NCBI RefSeq assembly: GCF_001418085.1
Contig: NZ_LIQH01000034.1
Location: 1 to 64,000 of the forward strand
Source: Lacinutrix algicola
Lineage (GTDB): Bacteria > Bacteroidota > Bacteroidia > Flavobacteriales > Flavobacteriaceae
Length of the DNA stretch: 64,000 nucleotides
Direction: 5' to 3'
Below the pieces are notes generated by a model. That model was given only the letters and a program-made list of their open reading frames with translations. It searched no databases and had not been told where the DNA came from. A program made the position numbers and the translations under genes. Positions within the stretch are counted from its first letter, which is position 1. The number at the start of each line of letters is the position of its first letter. Below are positions 1 to 8,151 of the stretch, one piece after another.

Positions 1-46
1 CTAGACACTACATTCTTATTTAACGAGATACCTGAGAAAATTATCT

Positions 47-1489
47 TTAGAGTCTTGTTCTATTTTTAATTCCTACCGTTTTAAATAATGCTTTATAATC
101 TGGCATCTCACTCTTATAAATATAATTATTGAAGAAATCGTTTCCAAAATCTTCACCAGCATAGGTGTTTAGTAAGTCGTTAAGATTTTTAATAGTATAT
201 GGTGTTTCAGTTTTTCCGTACGTACTCCATACCATCTTCATATAACCATCTAAATTCAAACCTTTTTCGCGTAAAGACAAATCTAAAGCCAAACCTAAAA
301 CACTTCCGTAAGAATAATAAGAGATGAATGTATTGTCTCTATTTACAGGGTCTATTGACGATGCTGCATCTACAAATGGCGCTTGGTAGCTCATTTCAAT
401 AGGATTAAAAAACTGTCTTGCAGGAGAATTCCATACGTAATTAAAAGTACCGTTTAATCCATTCACATAGTCTTCTGGAGTAATAACTCCTGCCCTACAC
501 AAAATAAGATTAGTATAATAACTTGTAAAACCTTCTGCAAACCAAAGTTCCCCACTCATGTTTGCTTCTTCAAAATTAAAAGGCTCTAAAGATTGTGGAC
601 GAATACGTTCTACATTCCATGCATGGAAAAACTCATGAGAAACTGTACCTATATTTCCTTTCATTCCGCCTTCGGCTAAACCTTCTTTATCTGTTAAAAT
701 AGTAGAGTTCCTATGTTCCATACCATCTCCACTTACATTACCAATATAGCAAGCTAAAAACGTATATTTTCCATAATCGAAATTTGGTAACTCACCATAA
801 ACAGCTTCTTCAGCTAAAACAACTTTCTTTACTTTTTCGAAGTAAGTATCTAAGTCTTCTTCCAATCCTTTGTGGTGTAATACAAATTCAACTTCCTGGT
901 TTTTAACTTTAAAACTTCTTTTACTATAATCACTTATCTCTGTTGGGCTATCCATAAAATACTGCAAGTTTGGCGCAGTATAAGTAGTTCCAGCTTTTAA
1001 AGATAATTGTGTTGCCACTTTCCAGTTTAAATCTGTTCTTGGCTTAAAGGTAATTTCTATTGGGCGCTCACTTAAACTTGGCGCATACATAAATGTAGCA
1101 GGAATATTAAGGTGTGCATGTGTCTCGTCTACCTGGCTGTATGTTCCATCTGCTCTATTGGCGAATAAAGTATAAGAAATATGTACGGTTTTATCGTGAT
1201 TTAAAACTTCCCATGCTTGTGGACTTATTCGTTTTATTTCTAATGCTTCACCTTTACTATTAACTGCTTTTACATTATATATGTTTTTAGCAAAATCGTG
1301 AATAGCATAACGTCCTGGAGATGTACGACTCATTTGTACTAAAAGAGAATTTCCTTTTAAGTTTTTATACGAAACATCAATAGCCGCTTCGTGATGCACT
1401 GCATTCTCGAAACCTATTGAATAGCTTGTATTTTGAGCAAAAATTAATGTTGTAAAAAAAAGGGTAAGAATAGAAAAAACTGATTTCAT
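47..1489 (-). CDS. M61 family metallopeptidase, C-terminally short
   Basis: A secreted zinc peptidase of the M61 glycyl-aminopeptidase family. A signal peptide ends near Ala18. The zinc motif HEFFH is at residues 285-289, followed by WNVERIRP, and a conserved LWFAEGFTSYY supplies the third (glutamate) ligand. The N-terminal beta domain and the peptidase domain are both present. Family members usually run to about 600 residues with a C-terminal PDZ domain; this frame stops at 480, where the PDZ domain would begin. The other two frames past the stop stay open for short stretches that read like continuation (see findings). The protein is probably periplasmic or surface exposed. It lies 37 bases downstream of umuD, but a shared function is not implied. 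Family call is firm; intactness is uncertain. Confidence 0.85.
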   Translation of the reverse strand: MKSVFSILTLFFTTLIFAQNTSYSIGFENAVHHEAAIDVSYKNLKGNSLLVQMSRTSPGRYAIHDFAKNIYNVKAVNSKGEALEIKRISPQAWEVLNHDKTVHISYTLFANRADGTYSQVDETHAHLNIPATFMYAPSLSERPIEITFKPRTDLNWKVATQLSLKAGTTYTAPNLQYFMDSPTEISDYSKRSFKVKNQEVEFVLHHKGLEEDLDTYFEKVKKVVLAEEAVYGELPNFDYGKYTFLACYIGNVSGDGMEHRNSTILTDKEGLAEGGMKGNIGTVSHEFFHAWNVERIRPQSLEPFNFEEANMSGELWFAEGFTSYYTNLILCRAGVITPEDYVNGLNGTFNYVWNSPARQFFNPIEMSYQAPFVDAASSIDPVNRDNTFISYYSYGSVLGLALDLSLREKGLNLDGYMKMVWSTYGKTETPYTIKNLNDLLNTYAGEDFGNDFFNNYIYKSEMPDYKALFKTVGIKNRTRL

Positions 1490-1526
1490 TTTTTAAAGTA
1501 ATATAGACGTTAGAATACTAATTGAG

Positions 1527-1967
1527 TTATACTTTTTTAATAACATTAGTTACAATACCCCAAATTAAGAAGTTGTTGTCTTCGGTAATGTTTATAATAG
1601 GATAATCTGGATTTTCTGGCTGTAACCAAACCTCATCTTTAGAAACTCTTAAACGTTTTACGGTAAACTCGCCATCTAGAAAGCAAACAGCAATTTTGTT
1701 ATTTTGTGGCTCTAAACTTCTATCTATTACCAGTAAATCGTTATCATCTAGTCCAGCACCAATCATAGATTGCCCGCTTACTCTAGCATAAAAGGTTGCT
1801 TCTTTATTTTTTACAAGCTCTTCATCTAAAGACAAACGGTGCTCTTTAAAATCTTCTGCTGGCGATGGAAATCCTGCCGAAATACCTGTATCGAAAAACT
1901 GTCCTGCAGTTCCGTCTATTGTTTCTGGTGTAAAGAAGGTTAAGCTTCCTTGTTTGTGCGCTATCAT
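1527..1967 (-). CDS. umuD: UmuD-like S24 self-cleaving protein (Pol V accessory subunit)
   Basis: LexA/UmuD-type S24 peptidase of 146 residues, the usual UmuD length. The self-cleavage site is Ala31-Gly32 in SAGFPSPAEDF, closely matching the CG-FPSPA site of E. coli UmuD. The catalytic dyad is Ser67 (GQSM) and Lys104 (FTVKRL). There is no N-terminal DNA-binding domain, so it is UmuD rather than LexA. Known role: RecA-stimulated autocleavage gives UmuD', which forms DNA polymerase V with UmuC. It lies downstream of umuC with a 105-base gap, the reverse of the E. coli umuDC order. No SOS box could be identified by eye. Confidence 0.92.
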   Translation of the reverse strand: MIAHKQGSLTFFTPETIDGTAGQFFDTGISAGFPSPAEDFKEHRLSLDEELVKNKEATFYARVSGQSMIGAGLDDNDLLVIDRSLEPQNNKIAVCFLDGEFTVKRLRVSKDEVWLQPENPDYPIINITEDNNFLIWGIVTNVIKKV

Positions 1968-2072
1968 AGGCTGTATATTTATTATTTCCGCGGAAGCGAA
2001 AAAACCTTTAGTTTTATTTCTTTATAAATTTAGTGCTTTTTGCGAGATTCTTCACGGTACACTAAGTAACAT

Positions 2073-3332
2073 TTATTTAACCACTATAATATCGTTAATA
2101 TTCGTGGTGTATTTTGGCGATAAACGTTCTTGACGCATTTTCCAAGTGCGTTTTAAATCTTGACTTCCTAATTTTATTTTATTGCCTTTAAACTTAGCAT
2201 TTAAAAAATCTATAGACTGCATTAATGGTTGATGTTTTGGGTTTTGCGTATCGAATAAATTTAACTGAAAACTATCTTCGGAAACCAAACCTGTAACCAC
2301 AACTCCTGCGCGTTTGTATTTTATACCTTCCTTAAAAATTGATTTAACAGCACTAACTGCACAGTTACTTATAATTAAAGATGAATTTGTTGGACTCGAT
2401 AAATTAACGCTCACACTTGCACTATGTTGCTCTACACCTGCTTTGTGCCTGTCGCTACTTATACTTACAACAATAACATGGCAACTGGAACCTTGTTTGC
2501 GTAATTTTTCGGCACAACTGGTTGCAAAAGTCGATACGCGTTCTTTTATATTATCGATATCGGAATAGGTGTACTCAAAACTTCGTGTGGTTGCAATCGC
2601 TTTTTTTACAGTATCATACTCGTCTAACTTAAGTGTTGGAATACCTTCTAAATCGCGTTTTAATCGGGATTCTATAATAGAAAAATTACTTTTCACCCAA
2701 GCATCTGGTAATTGAGTAAAATCGTAAGCAGTATTGCAGCCTTTTGCTTTTAAACGTTTGCTTAAACGACGTCCAATACCCCAAACAGCATCAATTTTAA
2801 TCCATTTAAGCGCTTTAATTCTTTTCTCGTCAGAATCTATAACATAAACGCCATTGGTTTCTTTTGGAAATTTTCTAGCAACCTTATTTGCTACTTTACA
2901 AAGCGCTTTTGTTGGCGCAACACCAACACAGGTTGGAATACCTGTCCATTTTAAAATGCGCTTTCGCATTTGGTTTCCGTAATCGTTAAAATTGTAATTA
3001 TCGAAGCCTTTAAATTCTAAAAAAGATTCATCTATACTATACACCTCGATGTCGGGCGTAAACTGTTTTAGTATCTCCATAACACGAGAACTCATGTCTC
3101 CATATAATGGATAATTTGAGGATAAAACATGGACACCATTAGCCTTACAAAAGCTTTCCCATTTAAAAATAGGTGCTCCCATTGGCAGGTTTAAGTCTTT
3201 GGCTTCGTCACTTCGTGCGATAACACAACCATCGTTATTACTTAAAACAGCAACTGGTTTACCTTGTAAATTAGGGTTAAAAACACGTTCGCAAGAAGCA
3301 TAGAAATTATTACAATCTACAAGTGCAAACAT
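2073..3332 (-). CDS. umuC: UmuC, catalytic subunit of DNA polymerase V
   Basis: Y-family error-prone polymerase of 419 residues. The N-terminus MFALVDCNNFYASCERVF carries the first metal-binding aspartate, and EVYSIDESFLEF carries the catalytic DE pair. The helix-hairpin-helix and little-finger regions follow. QLNLF near residue 360 is a textbook beta-clamp-binding pentapeptide. An in-frame TTG lies three codons upstream, but the ATG at 3332 gives the family's normal N-terminus, so it is chosen here. Together with umuD and the nearby dinB it forms a translesion-synthesis cluster; SOS control is expected from the family but not shown by the sequence. Confidence 0.93.
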   Translation of the reverse strand: MFALVDCNNFYASCERVFNPNLQGKPVAVLSNNDGCVIARSDEAKDLNLPMGAPIFKWESFCKANGVHVLSSNYPLYGDMSSRVMEILKQFTPDIEVYSIDESFLEFKGFDNYNFNDYGNQMRKRILKWTGIPTCVGVAPTKALCKVANKVARKFPKETNGVYVIDSDEKRIKALKWIKIDAVWGIGRRLSKRLKAKGCNTAYDFTQLPDAWVKSNFSIIESRLKRDLEGIPTLKLDEYDTVKKAIATTRSFEYTYSDIDNIKERVSTFATSCAEKLRKQGSSCHVIVVSISSDRHKAGVEQHSASVSVNLSSPTNSSLIISNCAVSAVKSIFKEGIKYKRAGVVVTGLVSEDSFQLNLFDTQNPKHQPLMQSIDFLNAKFKGNKIKLGSQDLKRTWKMRQERLSPKYTTNINDIIVVK

Positions 3333-3401
3333 AGACTGCAAAGTTATAGCAAAAGTGATTTGTGTTTTAGGTGATAAAAAAATCTTATTAACTAAAAATT
3401 T

Positions 3402-3869
3402 TTACCATTTACAAAATGGTGTTTTACTTAACTGTGAATTATAATATTTTGCATTTCCTGTTACTTCTTCTCCTAACCAATTTGGTTTGGTAAACGCTTC
3501 TGTTTCATTGTTTAATTCTACCTCAGCAACAATTAATCCTACGTTTTTACCAAAAAATTCATCGACTTCGAAGGTGTGATTATCCACCTTTACATCATAT
3601 CGTATTTTATCGATCATGCCTTTTTTACATAGCTTTAAAAGAGATTCTGCTTCTATTTTCGGGATTTCTTTTTCCCATTCGAAACGAGACAATCCGTTTT
3701 TAGAAGATTGGCCTTTTATTGTTAAAAAACCTATATCGCCTTTTAATCTTACACGAACTGTTCGTTTTTTATCTGTGCTTAAAAAGCCTTGCACAATTCT
3801 AGTTTGCTTAAACGCTTCACTTTTAAAAGCATTAGACTGGACTAAAAATTTACGTTCTATTTCTATCAT
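3402..3869 (-). CDS. CYTH domain protein (triphosphate tunnel metalloenzyme-like)
   Basis: A 155-residue protein consisting of a single CYTH domain. The signature ExExK is at the very start (EIERK), followed by conserved basic and acidic strands (RVRLKG, LTIKG, FEVDEF, AEVEL) that line the tunnel in this fold. CYTH proteins bind or hydrolyse triphosphates; bacterial members are often tripolyphosphatases or have unknown substrates. Its start is divergent from dinB, 63 bases away. A link to the surrounding repair genes is only positional. Confidence 0.85.
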   Translation of the reverse strand: MIEIERKFLVQSNAFKSEAFKQTRIVQGFLSTDKKRTVRVRLKGDIGFLTIKGQSSKNGLSRFEWEKEIPKIEAESLLKLCKKGMIDKIRYDVKVDNHTFEVDEFFGKNVGLIVAEVELNNETEAFTKPNWLGEEVTGNAKYYNSQLSKTPFCKW

Positions 3870-3932
3870 ATTAATTTAAACTCATTAGGTATTAGAGATT
3901 CCTGCGTGCTCAGGAATTAGTAAATTTACAGC

Positions 3933-5033
3933 ATGCTAAACGATTTACCAATAAGAAAGATAATTCATGTAGATATGGATGCGTTTTACGCATCTGTGGA
4001 GCAATTGGATAATCCTGAACTTATAGGAAAACCTTTAGCTGTTGGTGGTAGCGGAACTCGAGGTGTTGTTAGTGCTGCTAGTTACGAAGCACGAAAATTT
4101 GGAGTGCGTAGCGCTATAAGTGGTGTAAAAGCAAGACGTTTATGCCCAGAATTAATATTTGTGCCACCACGATTTGATAGGTACAAGGAAATTTCTAAAA
4201 AAATTAGAGCCATCTTTTTAGACTATACAGATCTTGTAGAACCTTTATCTCTCGATGAAGCTTATTTAGATGTTACCGAAAACAAAAAAGGAAACCCGAG
4301 TGCTTCGCTTATTGCCGAAGAAATAAGAACTCGCATTTTTAACGAGGTTGGTTTAACTGCATCTGCGGGAATTTCTGTAAATAAATTTGTTGCTAAAATT
4401 GCTAGTGACTACAATAAGCCTAATGGACAGAAAACAGTAAATCCTGAAGAAGTTCTAGATTTTTTAGAGCAGCTTGATATTAGAAAATTTTATGGTATTG
4501 GTAAAGTTACTGCAGAAAAAATGTATCAAAAAGGTATCTATACAGGTCTTGATTTAAAGAATAAATCTTTAGAGTTTCTAGAGAAAAATTTCGGGAAATC
4601 TGGTACGCATTATTATTACATTGTTCGTGGCATACATAACAGCGAGGTAAAACCAAACCGAATAAGAAAGAGCTTAGCTGCAGAGCGTACTTTTAATAAA
4701 AATTTATCTTCGGAAGTGTTTCTGCTCGAAAAGCTAGAGCATATTGCCGAAGAAGTTTCTAAGCGTTTAACCAGAAGTAAAGTTGCTGGAAAAACAGTAA
4801 CACTAAAGATTAAATACAGTGATTTCACATTACAAACACGAAGTAAAACATTGCCTTACTTTATAAGCGATAAAAGTGTGGTTTTAGAAACTGCAAAGGA
4901 ATTACTCTACCAAGAAAAACTAAACAACTCTGTTCGGCTTTTGGGTATTTCGTTATCGAATTTAAACACCGAGAAAAAGATTAAAAAGATGGAACAGAAA
5001 AGTGTTAGTGCACAGTTAAAGATTAACTTTTAG
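3933..5033 (+). CDS. dinB: DNA polymerase IV (DinB)
   Basis: Y-family polymerase of 366 residues, the usual size. Visible motifs: HVDMDAFYASVEQ at the start (metal-binding Asp), GGSGTRGVVSAASYEAR (nucleotide-binding fingers) and SLDEAYLDV (catalytic Asp-Glu). The last residues QLKINF are a loose match to the beta-clamp-binding consensus QLxLF. It copies past lesions at the cost of fidelity. It is divergent from the CYTH gene and convergent with the small XRE regulator, whose stop overlaps its 3' end by about 11 bases. Confidence 0.94.
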   Translation: MLNDLPIRKIIHVDMDAFYASVEQLDNPELIGKPLAVGGSGTRGVVSAASYEARKFGVRSAISGVKARRLCPELIFVPPRFDRYKEISKKIRAIFLDYTDLVEPLSLDEAYLDVTENKKGNPSASLIAEEIRTRIFNEVGLTASAGISVNKFVAKIASDYNKPNGQKTVNPEEVLDFLEQLDIRKFYGIGKVTAEKMYQKGIYTGLDLKNKSLEFLEKNFGKSGTHYYYIVRGIHNSEVKPNRIRKSLAAERTFNKNLSSEVFLLEKLEHIAEEVSKRLTRSKVAGKTVTLKIKYSDFTLQTRSKTLPYFISDKSVVLETAKELLYQEKLNNSVRLLGISLSNLNTEKKIKKMEQKSVSAQLKINF

Positions 5034-5229
5034 AATATTCTAAAATATCACTTGGTTGGCACTCTAAAGCTTCGCAAATGGCTTCTAATGTAGAAAAACG
5101 CACTGCTTTTGCCTTACCAGATTTTAGTATCGATAAGTTGGCGGTTGTTATACCTATAATTTCAGCCAAGTCTTTGCTTTTCATCTTGCGCTTGGCAAGC
5201 ATAACGTCTAAGTTTACTATTATTGGCAT
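5023..5229 (-). CDS. XRE-family helix-turn-helix regulator (YozG-like)
   Basis: A 68-residue protein that is one HTH_3 domain. The helix-turn-helix lies in roughly residues 18-40 (SKDLAEIIGITTANLSILKSG), followed by FSTLEAICEALECQPSDILEY, typical of YozG-like regulators. Such proteins are commonly encoded beside DUF2975 membrane proteins, and that is the case here: the gene starts 3 bases after the DUF2975 stop. It is probably the last gene of the operon transcribed from about 7028. Its target is unknown; control of its own operon is a reasonable inference. Confidence 0.88.
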   Translation of the reverse strand: MPIIVNLDVMLAKRKMKSKDLAEIIGITTANLSILKSGKAKAVRFSTLEAICEALECQPSDILEYSKS

Positions 5230-5232
5230 AGG

Positions 5233-5772
5233 TTATATTGTTAGTTCGTTTTCTTGTTGGATTTGGAAACCTTGTTTGAAAATAGCTAAAACAAATAAAG
5301 TAAATAAGCCAATAATAAAATTAGGTAAAGAAGGCATAACATTTAAATAAACCCATTGTTTAAACATTAAAAGGTCAAACAAACTATAAACTATCGGTAA
5401 ACATATATTAAAAATTGCAAAAAACTTTAAATATTTGATTGATGATTCTTTAAAAATTAATTCATCTTGTTTTAACGATTTAAAAATTAAAACTAACAAA
5501 TAAAATAATAGTCCTGTTTTTATAAATGGAAAAAGAAAAGAGATTAATCCTTTGGTATCCATCCTTACACTCCACCTACTATTCGTAAATGGCATATCAA
5601 ACAAGTAGCTATAATAATCATTATATGTTTGAAGTTCGTAGTGACCAACAACACCTGAAACTATAAAAAATAGGATATATAAAACCTCTATCATTAGCAG
5701 GATTGAGAATACCCAAAATAAGAGTGACGAAACAGAGTACTTTCCAAACATTTTTAATTTCATGTTTTTCAT
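5233..5772 (-). CDS. DUF2975 membrane protein, copy 1
   Basis: An integral membrane protein of about 179 residues with four hydrophobic segments (near 15-40, 75-92, 112-130 and 148-166) and the DUF2975 feature FKSLKQDELIF between the second and third. It ends in ENELTI, nearly identical to the ENELTV end of the second copy at 6491-7000. An in-frame TTG at 5778 would overlap the upstream stop; the ATG at 5772 is preferred. DUF2975 proteins pair with YozG-like XRE regulators, and one follows here 3 bases later. Biochemical function is unknown. Confidence 0.82.
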   Translation of the reverse strand: MKNMKLKMFGKYSVSSLLFWVFSILLMIEVLYILFFIVSGVVGHYELQTYNDYYSYLFDMPFTNSRWSVRMDTKGLISFLFPFIKTGLLFYLLVLIFKSLKQDELIFKESSIKYLKFFAIFNICLPIVYSLFDLLMFKQWVYLNVMPSLPNFIIGLFTLFVLAIFKQGFQIQQENELTI

Positions 5773-5774
5773 AA

Positions 5775-6488
5775 TCAATTTTTTAAATTATTTTCTTGTT
5801 TAAGTAAATCTTTTATTTCCTTTTCTAAGCGTTCAAAATTTCCTTTATCTGCATCTTCTTGTGTGATTGTAATTTCTCCTCCATCACGTTTTGGAAACGT
5901 TCCTGGAACCATTGTAACAGAAGTATAATTGATAATTTCTTTATTTGAAGTTATAAGATAGTTTGTTGGAAATCCAGTAATATGTCTAAATCCTGAAATA
6001 TCAATTGTAGTTGCTTCACTCTGTTTTTTTTGAGAAGGAACAAGCACAACGTTATTATTATAATCTTCTGCAAACTCTTTTAATTCAGATTGAGTATCCC
6101 AAAATAAAAGTACAAAATCAACTTTTTCTTTATATTTTTCTACAATTTTATTTAAAGCAGGTATTTCTGCTTTACAAGGTGCACACCAAGATGCTGTGAC
6201 TTGCAAAAATAATGGTTTCTTATTATTTGACGTTTTATAGATAATACTATCTACAGTTACAAAAGAGTAATCATCAATAAAGCTATTTATAACTAATACA
6301 TTAATTGAATCGCTATATTTTAAGGCATTTTCACTATCGTTTTTATCCCAATACTTCTGTGAATCGGCTCGATACCTTTTTATTAATACTTCAGTGTCGG
6401 AAAATTTCTTTTTCTCATCCTGAATTGTTTTATCTTTTTCACATGATAATACGCATAGAAGAATTGATATTATTAATATATTCTTCAT
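5775..6488 (-). CDS. TlpA-like thioredoxin lipoprotein
   Basis: A periplasm-facing lipoprotein of 237 residues. The signal peptide ends in the lipobox VLSC, making Cys16 the lipidation site. A thioredoxin-fold domain follows from about residue 75, with the redox motif WCAPC (Cys102, Cys105) and a later cis-Pro loop in GFPTNYLI. TlpA/ResA-like proteins reduce or isomerise disulfides in envelope proteins. It sits between two DUF2975 genes with only 2-base gaps, so it is surely cotranscribed. That placement is unusual and suggests a redox job connected with the membrane proteins (inference). Confidence 0.88.
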   Translation of the reverse strand: MKNILIISILLCVLSCEKDKTIQDEKKKFSDTEVLIKRYRADSQKYWDKNDSENALKYSDSINVLVINSFIDDYSFVTVDSIIYKTSNNKKPLFLQVTASWCAPCKAEIPALNKIVEKYKEKVDFVLLFWDTQSELKEFAEDYNNNVVLVPSQKKQSEATTIDISGFRHITGFPTNYLITSNKEIINYTSVTMVPGTFPKRDGGEITITQEDADKGNFERLEKEIKDLLKQENNLKN

Positions 6489-6490
6489 AA

Positions 6491-7000
6491 TTATACAGTT
6501 AATTCATTTTCTTCCTTAGCAACTTTTGCTATTTGAAACACTTCACTTAAAACCATAAAAAACAAGCCTAAACACACAATAAATATATAAGGAGTCAAGC
6601 CTAAATTGATTTCAAGTTTTGATTCGAATATTAATTTAATAACAAAGAATAAAATAGTAGCAGAAATACCAGTAACTACTAATAAGTTTCCCATTTTACG
6701 ATACGTAGCAATTACATAATCATGAAAAGGTTTTCGTTGTTGAAAATAACGCAGTGTTTTTCTAAAAAGATAAAAACAGTAAACACCTATTAATAATACA
6801 ATCATCAAAACAAGAGTAGTTATAATTACCGAAGCACTAGAATTTGCAACTTCAGATGTATTCACATTTAAAACAGTTTCTGTAATTGATGGGTCTATAA
6901 ATACAAATACTGAAACAAATAAGAGTAATAGAATTAAAGGAATACAAGTAACAATCCAAATAAAATCTACTAACGATTTTAGAATATTTAGTTTTTTCAT
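6491..7000 (-). CDS. DUF2975 membrane protein, copy 2
   Basis: A membrane protein of about 170 residues with four hydrophobic segments and the DUF2975-type cytoplasmic stretch FRKTLRYFQQRKPF. It ends in EENELTV, mirroring the end of copy 1. A TTG at 7030 is in frame, but the ATG at 7000 gives the better start and lies downstream of a strong promoter at 7028-7055. It is the first gene of the operon DUF2975-TlpA-DUF2975-XRE. The pair probably arose by tandem duplication followed by divergence, with the thioredoxin gene in between. Confidence 0.78.
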   Translation of the reverse strand: MKKLNILKSLVDFIWIVTCIPLILLLLFVSVFVFIDPSITETVLNVNTSEVANSSASVIITTLVLMIVLLIGVYCFYLFRKTLRYFQQRKPFHDYVIATYRKMGNLLVVTGISATILFFVIKLIFESKLEINLGLTPYIFIVCLGLFFMVLSEVFQIAKVAKEENELTV

Positions 7001-7027
7001 TTTTATATAATTATCGTTTAACAATAA

Positions 7028-7055
7028 CAAATATATAAAAATTATTGATAAACAA
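7028..7055 (-). promoter_or_regulatory. Bacteroidota-type promoter for the DUF2975 operon
   Basis: On the minus strand TTG (7055-7053) is followed by 17 bases and TATATTTG (7035-7028), an excellent match to the Bacteroidota housekeeping consensus TTG-N17/19-TAnnTTTG. It lies 28 bases before the ATG at 7000, leaving a short leader. Confidence 0.65.
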
Positions 7056-7115
7056 TAATAAATTATTAAAAAACATAAAAACTCGTATTACAAAACCTTT
7101 ATTTATATTTGAACA

Positions 7116-7643
7116 ATGAAGACAACACTTAAATACATTAAAAGAGTTCCCGGTTGGAAAACAATTCTAGGAATAACAATAGCCTTTATTAGTCTTTATC
7201 TTATTATTTCTGGTGCATTTTTTGGTATTGTTCCAATAGCATATAGTGTTTTACTATTACAAACCAACGGTACAGAAATTAATCTACAGAACAAGACTTA
7301 CAGAAAAATATATTCAATTTTAGGTTTAAGTTTTGGCAAATGGATACCATTACCAGAAGCTGAATATGTTTCAATATTCGCTACAACAGAAACAACAAAA
7401 GTATGGGCTAGTTCTGCTACAACGAATATTACAGATGCTATATACATGATTAACATTTTCCATAATACCAATCAAAAAATTGAAGTCTGTAATGCATATT
7501 CTAAAAAGGAGGCTTTCGATATTGGCGCGCACGTTGCCTTTACTCTAGATATTGATTTACTAGATGCTACAGAAAACAAAAACTTTAAATGGATGGATAG
7601 AAATCTTTATATAGAAACAGGGAAAATAGTATACATCGATTAA
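7116..7643 (+). CDS. Hypothetical two-TM membrane protein
   Basis: A 175-residue protein not recognised as any named family. Residues about 16-50 form one or two hydrophobic helices (ILGITIAFISLYLIISGAFF and the following stretch), and the rest is a soluble domain rich in beta-strand-like sequence. There is no signal peptidase site. It starts divergently from the DUF2975 operon and is followed by the DUF2007-type gene after 51 bases. A TATATTTG hexamer-like box lies only 4 bases before the ATG, too close to be a normal promoter for this start. Confidence 0.65.
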   Translation: MKTTLKYIKRVPGWKTILGITIAFISLYLIISGAFFGIVPIAYSVLLLQTNGTEINLQNKTYRKIYSILGLSFGKWIPLPEAEYVSIFATTETTKVWASSATTNITDAIYMINIFHNTNQKIEVCNAYSKKEAFDIGAHVAFTLDIDLLDATENKNFKWMDRNLYIETGKIVYID

Positions 7644-7694
7644 TTAAGAATAATTTTTTGGTATCTTACAAATACACTCTACCTCTATAAAATT

Positions 7695-8108
7695 ATGAGC
7701 GATACTTTTAAAACCATAGCAAGATTTCAATATTCCACCGAAGCTCAAATAATAAAAGGACGTTTGGAAGCCGATGGCATTCAAGTGTTTTTAAGCGATA
7801 ATTTTACTATAGATACAGATCCATTAGTAAGTAATGCTATTGGTGGTGTAAAATTAAAAGTACTCGCTAAAGATGCTATGGAAGCGCAACATATTCTAGA
7901 ATCTATTTCTAAGTACTCTTTAGACGATGATGGCAATACCATACATTGCCCAAATTGCAATAGCGAGAAAATAGAATTATTTTCCACCATAAAAGGTTTT
8001 AAATCTTTCTTCGGATTTATTTTTGGAGTACTATTTGGCACCTTACCAATAAGTGCAAAACACAAGTACAAATGCGAAACTTGTGAAACTGAATTTGAAA
8101 TTAAATAG
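7695..8108 (+). CDS. DUF2007 domain protein with C-terminal zinc ribbon
   Basis: A 137-residue protein. Residues 5-75 match the DUF2007 'putative signal-transducing protein' fold (FKTIARFQYSTEAQIIKGRL followed by an AIGGVKLKV strand), which resembles a PII/ACT-like ferredoxin fold. Residues 85-137 form a zinc ribbon with two CxxC pairs, CPNC and CETC, separated by a hydrophobic stretch (FFGFIFGVLFGTLPI) that may insert in or lie on the membrane. The function of the family is unknown. Confidence 0.78.
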   Translation: MSDTFKTIARFQYSTEAQIIKGRLEADGIQVFLSDNFTIDTDPLVSNAIGGVKLKVLAKDAMEAQHILESISKYSLDDDGNTIHCPNCNSEKIELFSTIKGFKSFFGFIFGVLFGTLPISAKHKYKCETCETEFEIK

Positions 8109-8151
8109 AATATTATTAATTCATATTTAAAATCGTAATTTCATAATACTA

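Noticed and set aside
7104-7111. TATATTTG box as promoter of the gene at 7116
   Set aside because: It is 4 bases from the ATG, so the start site would fall inside the gene; it is kept only as a remark.
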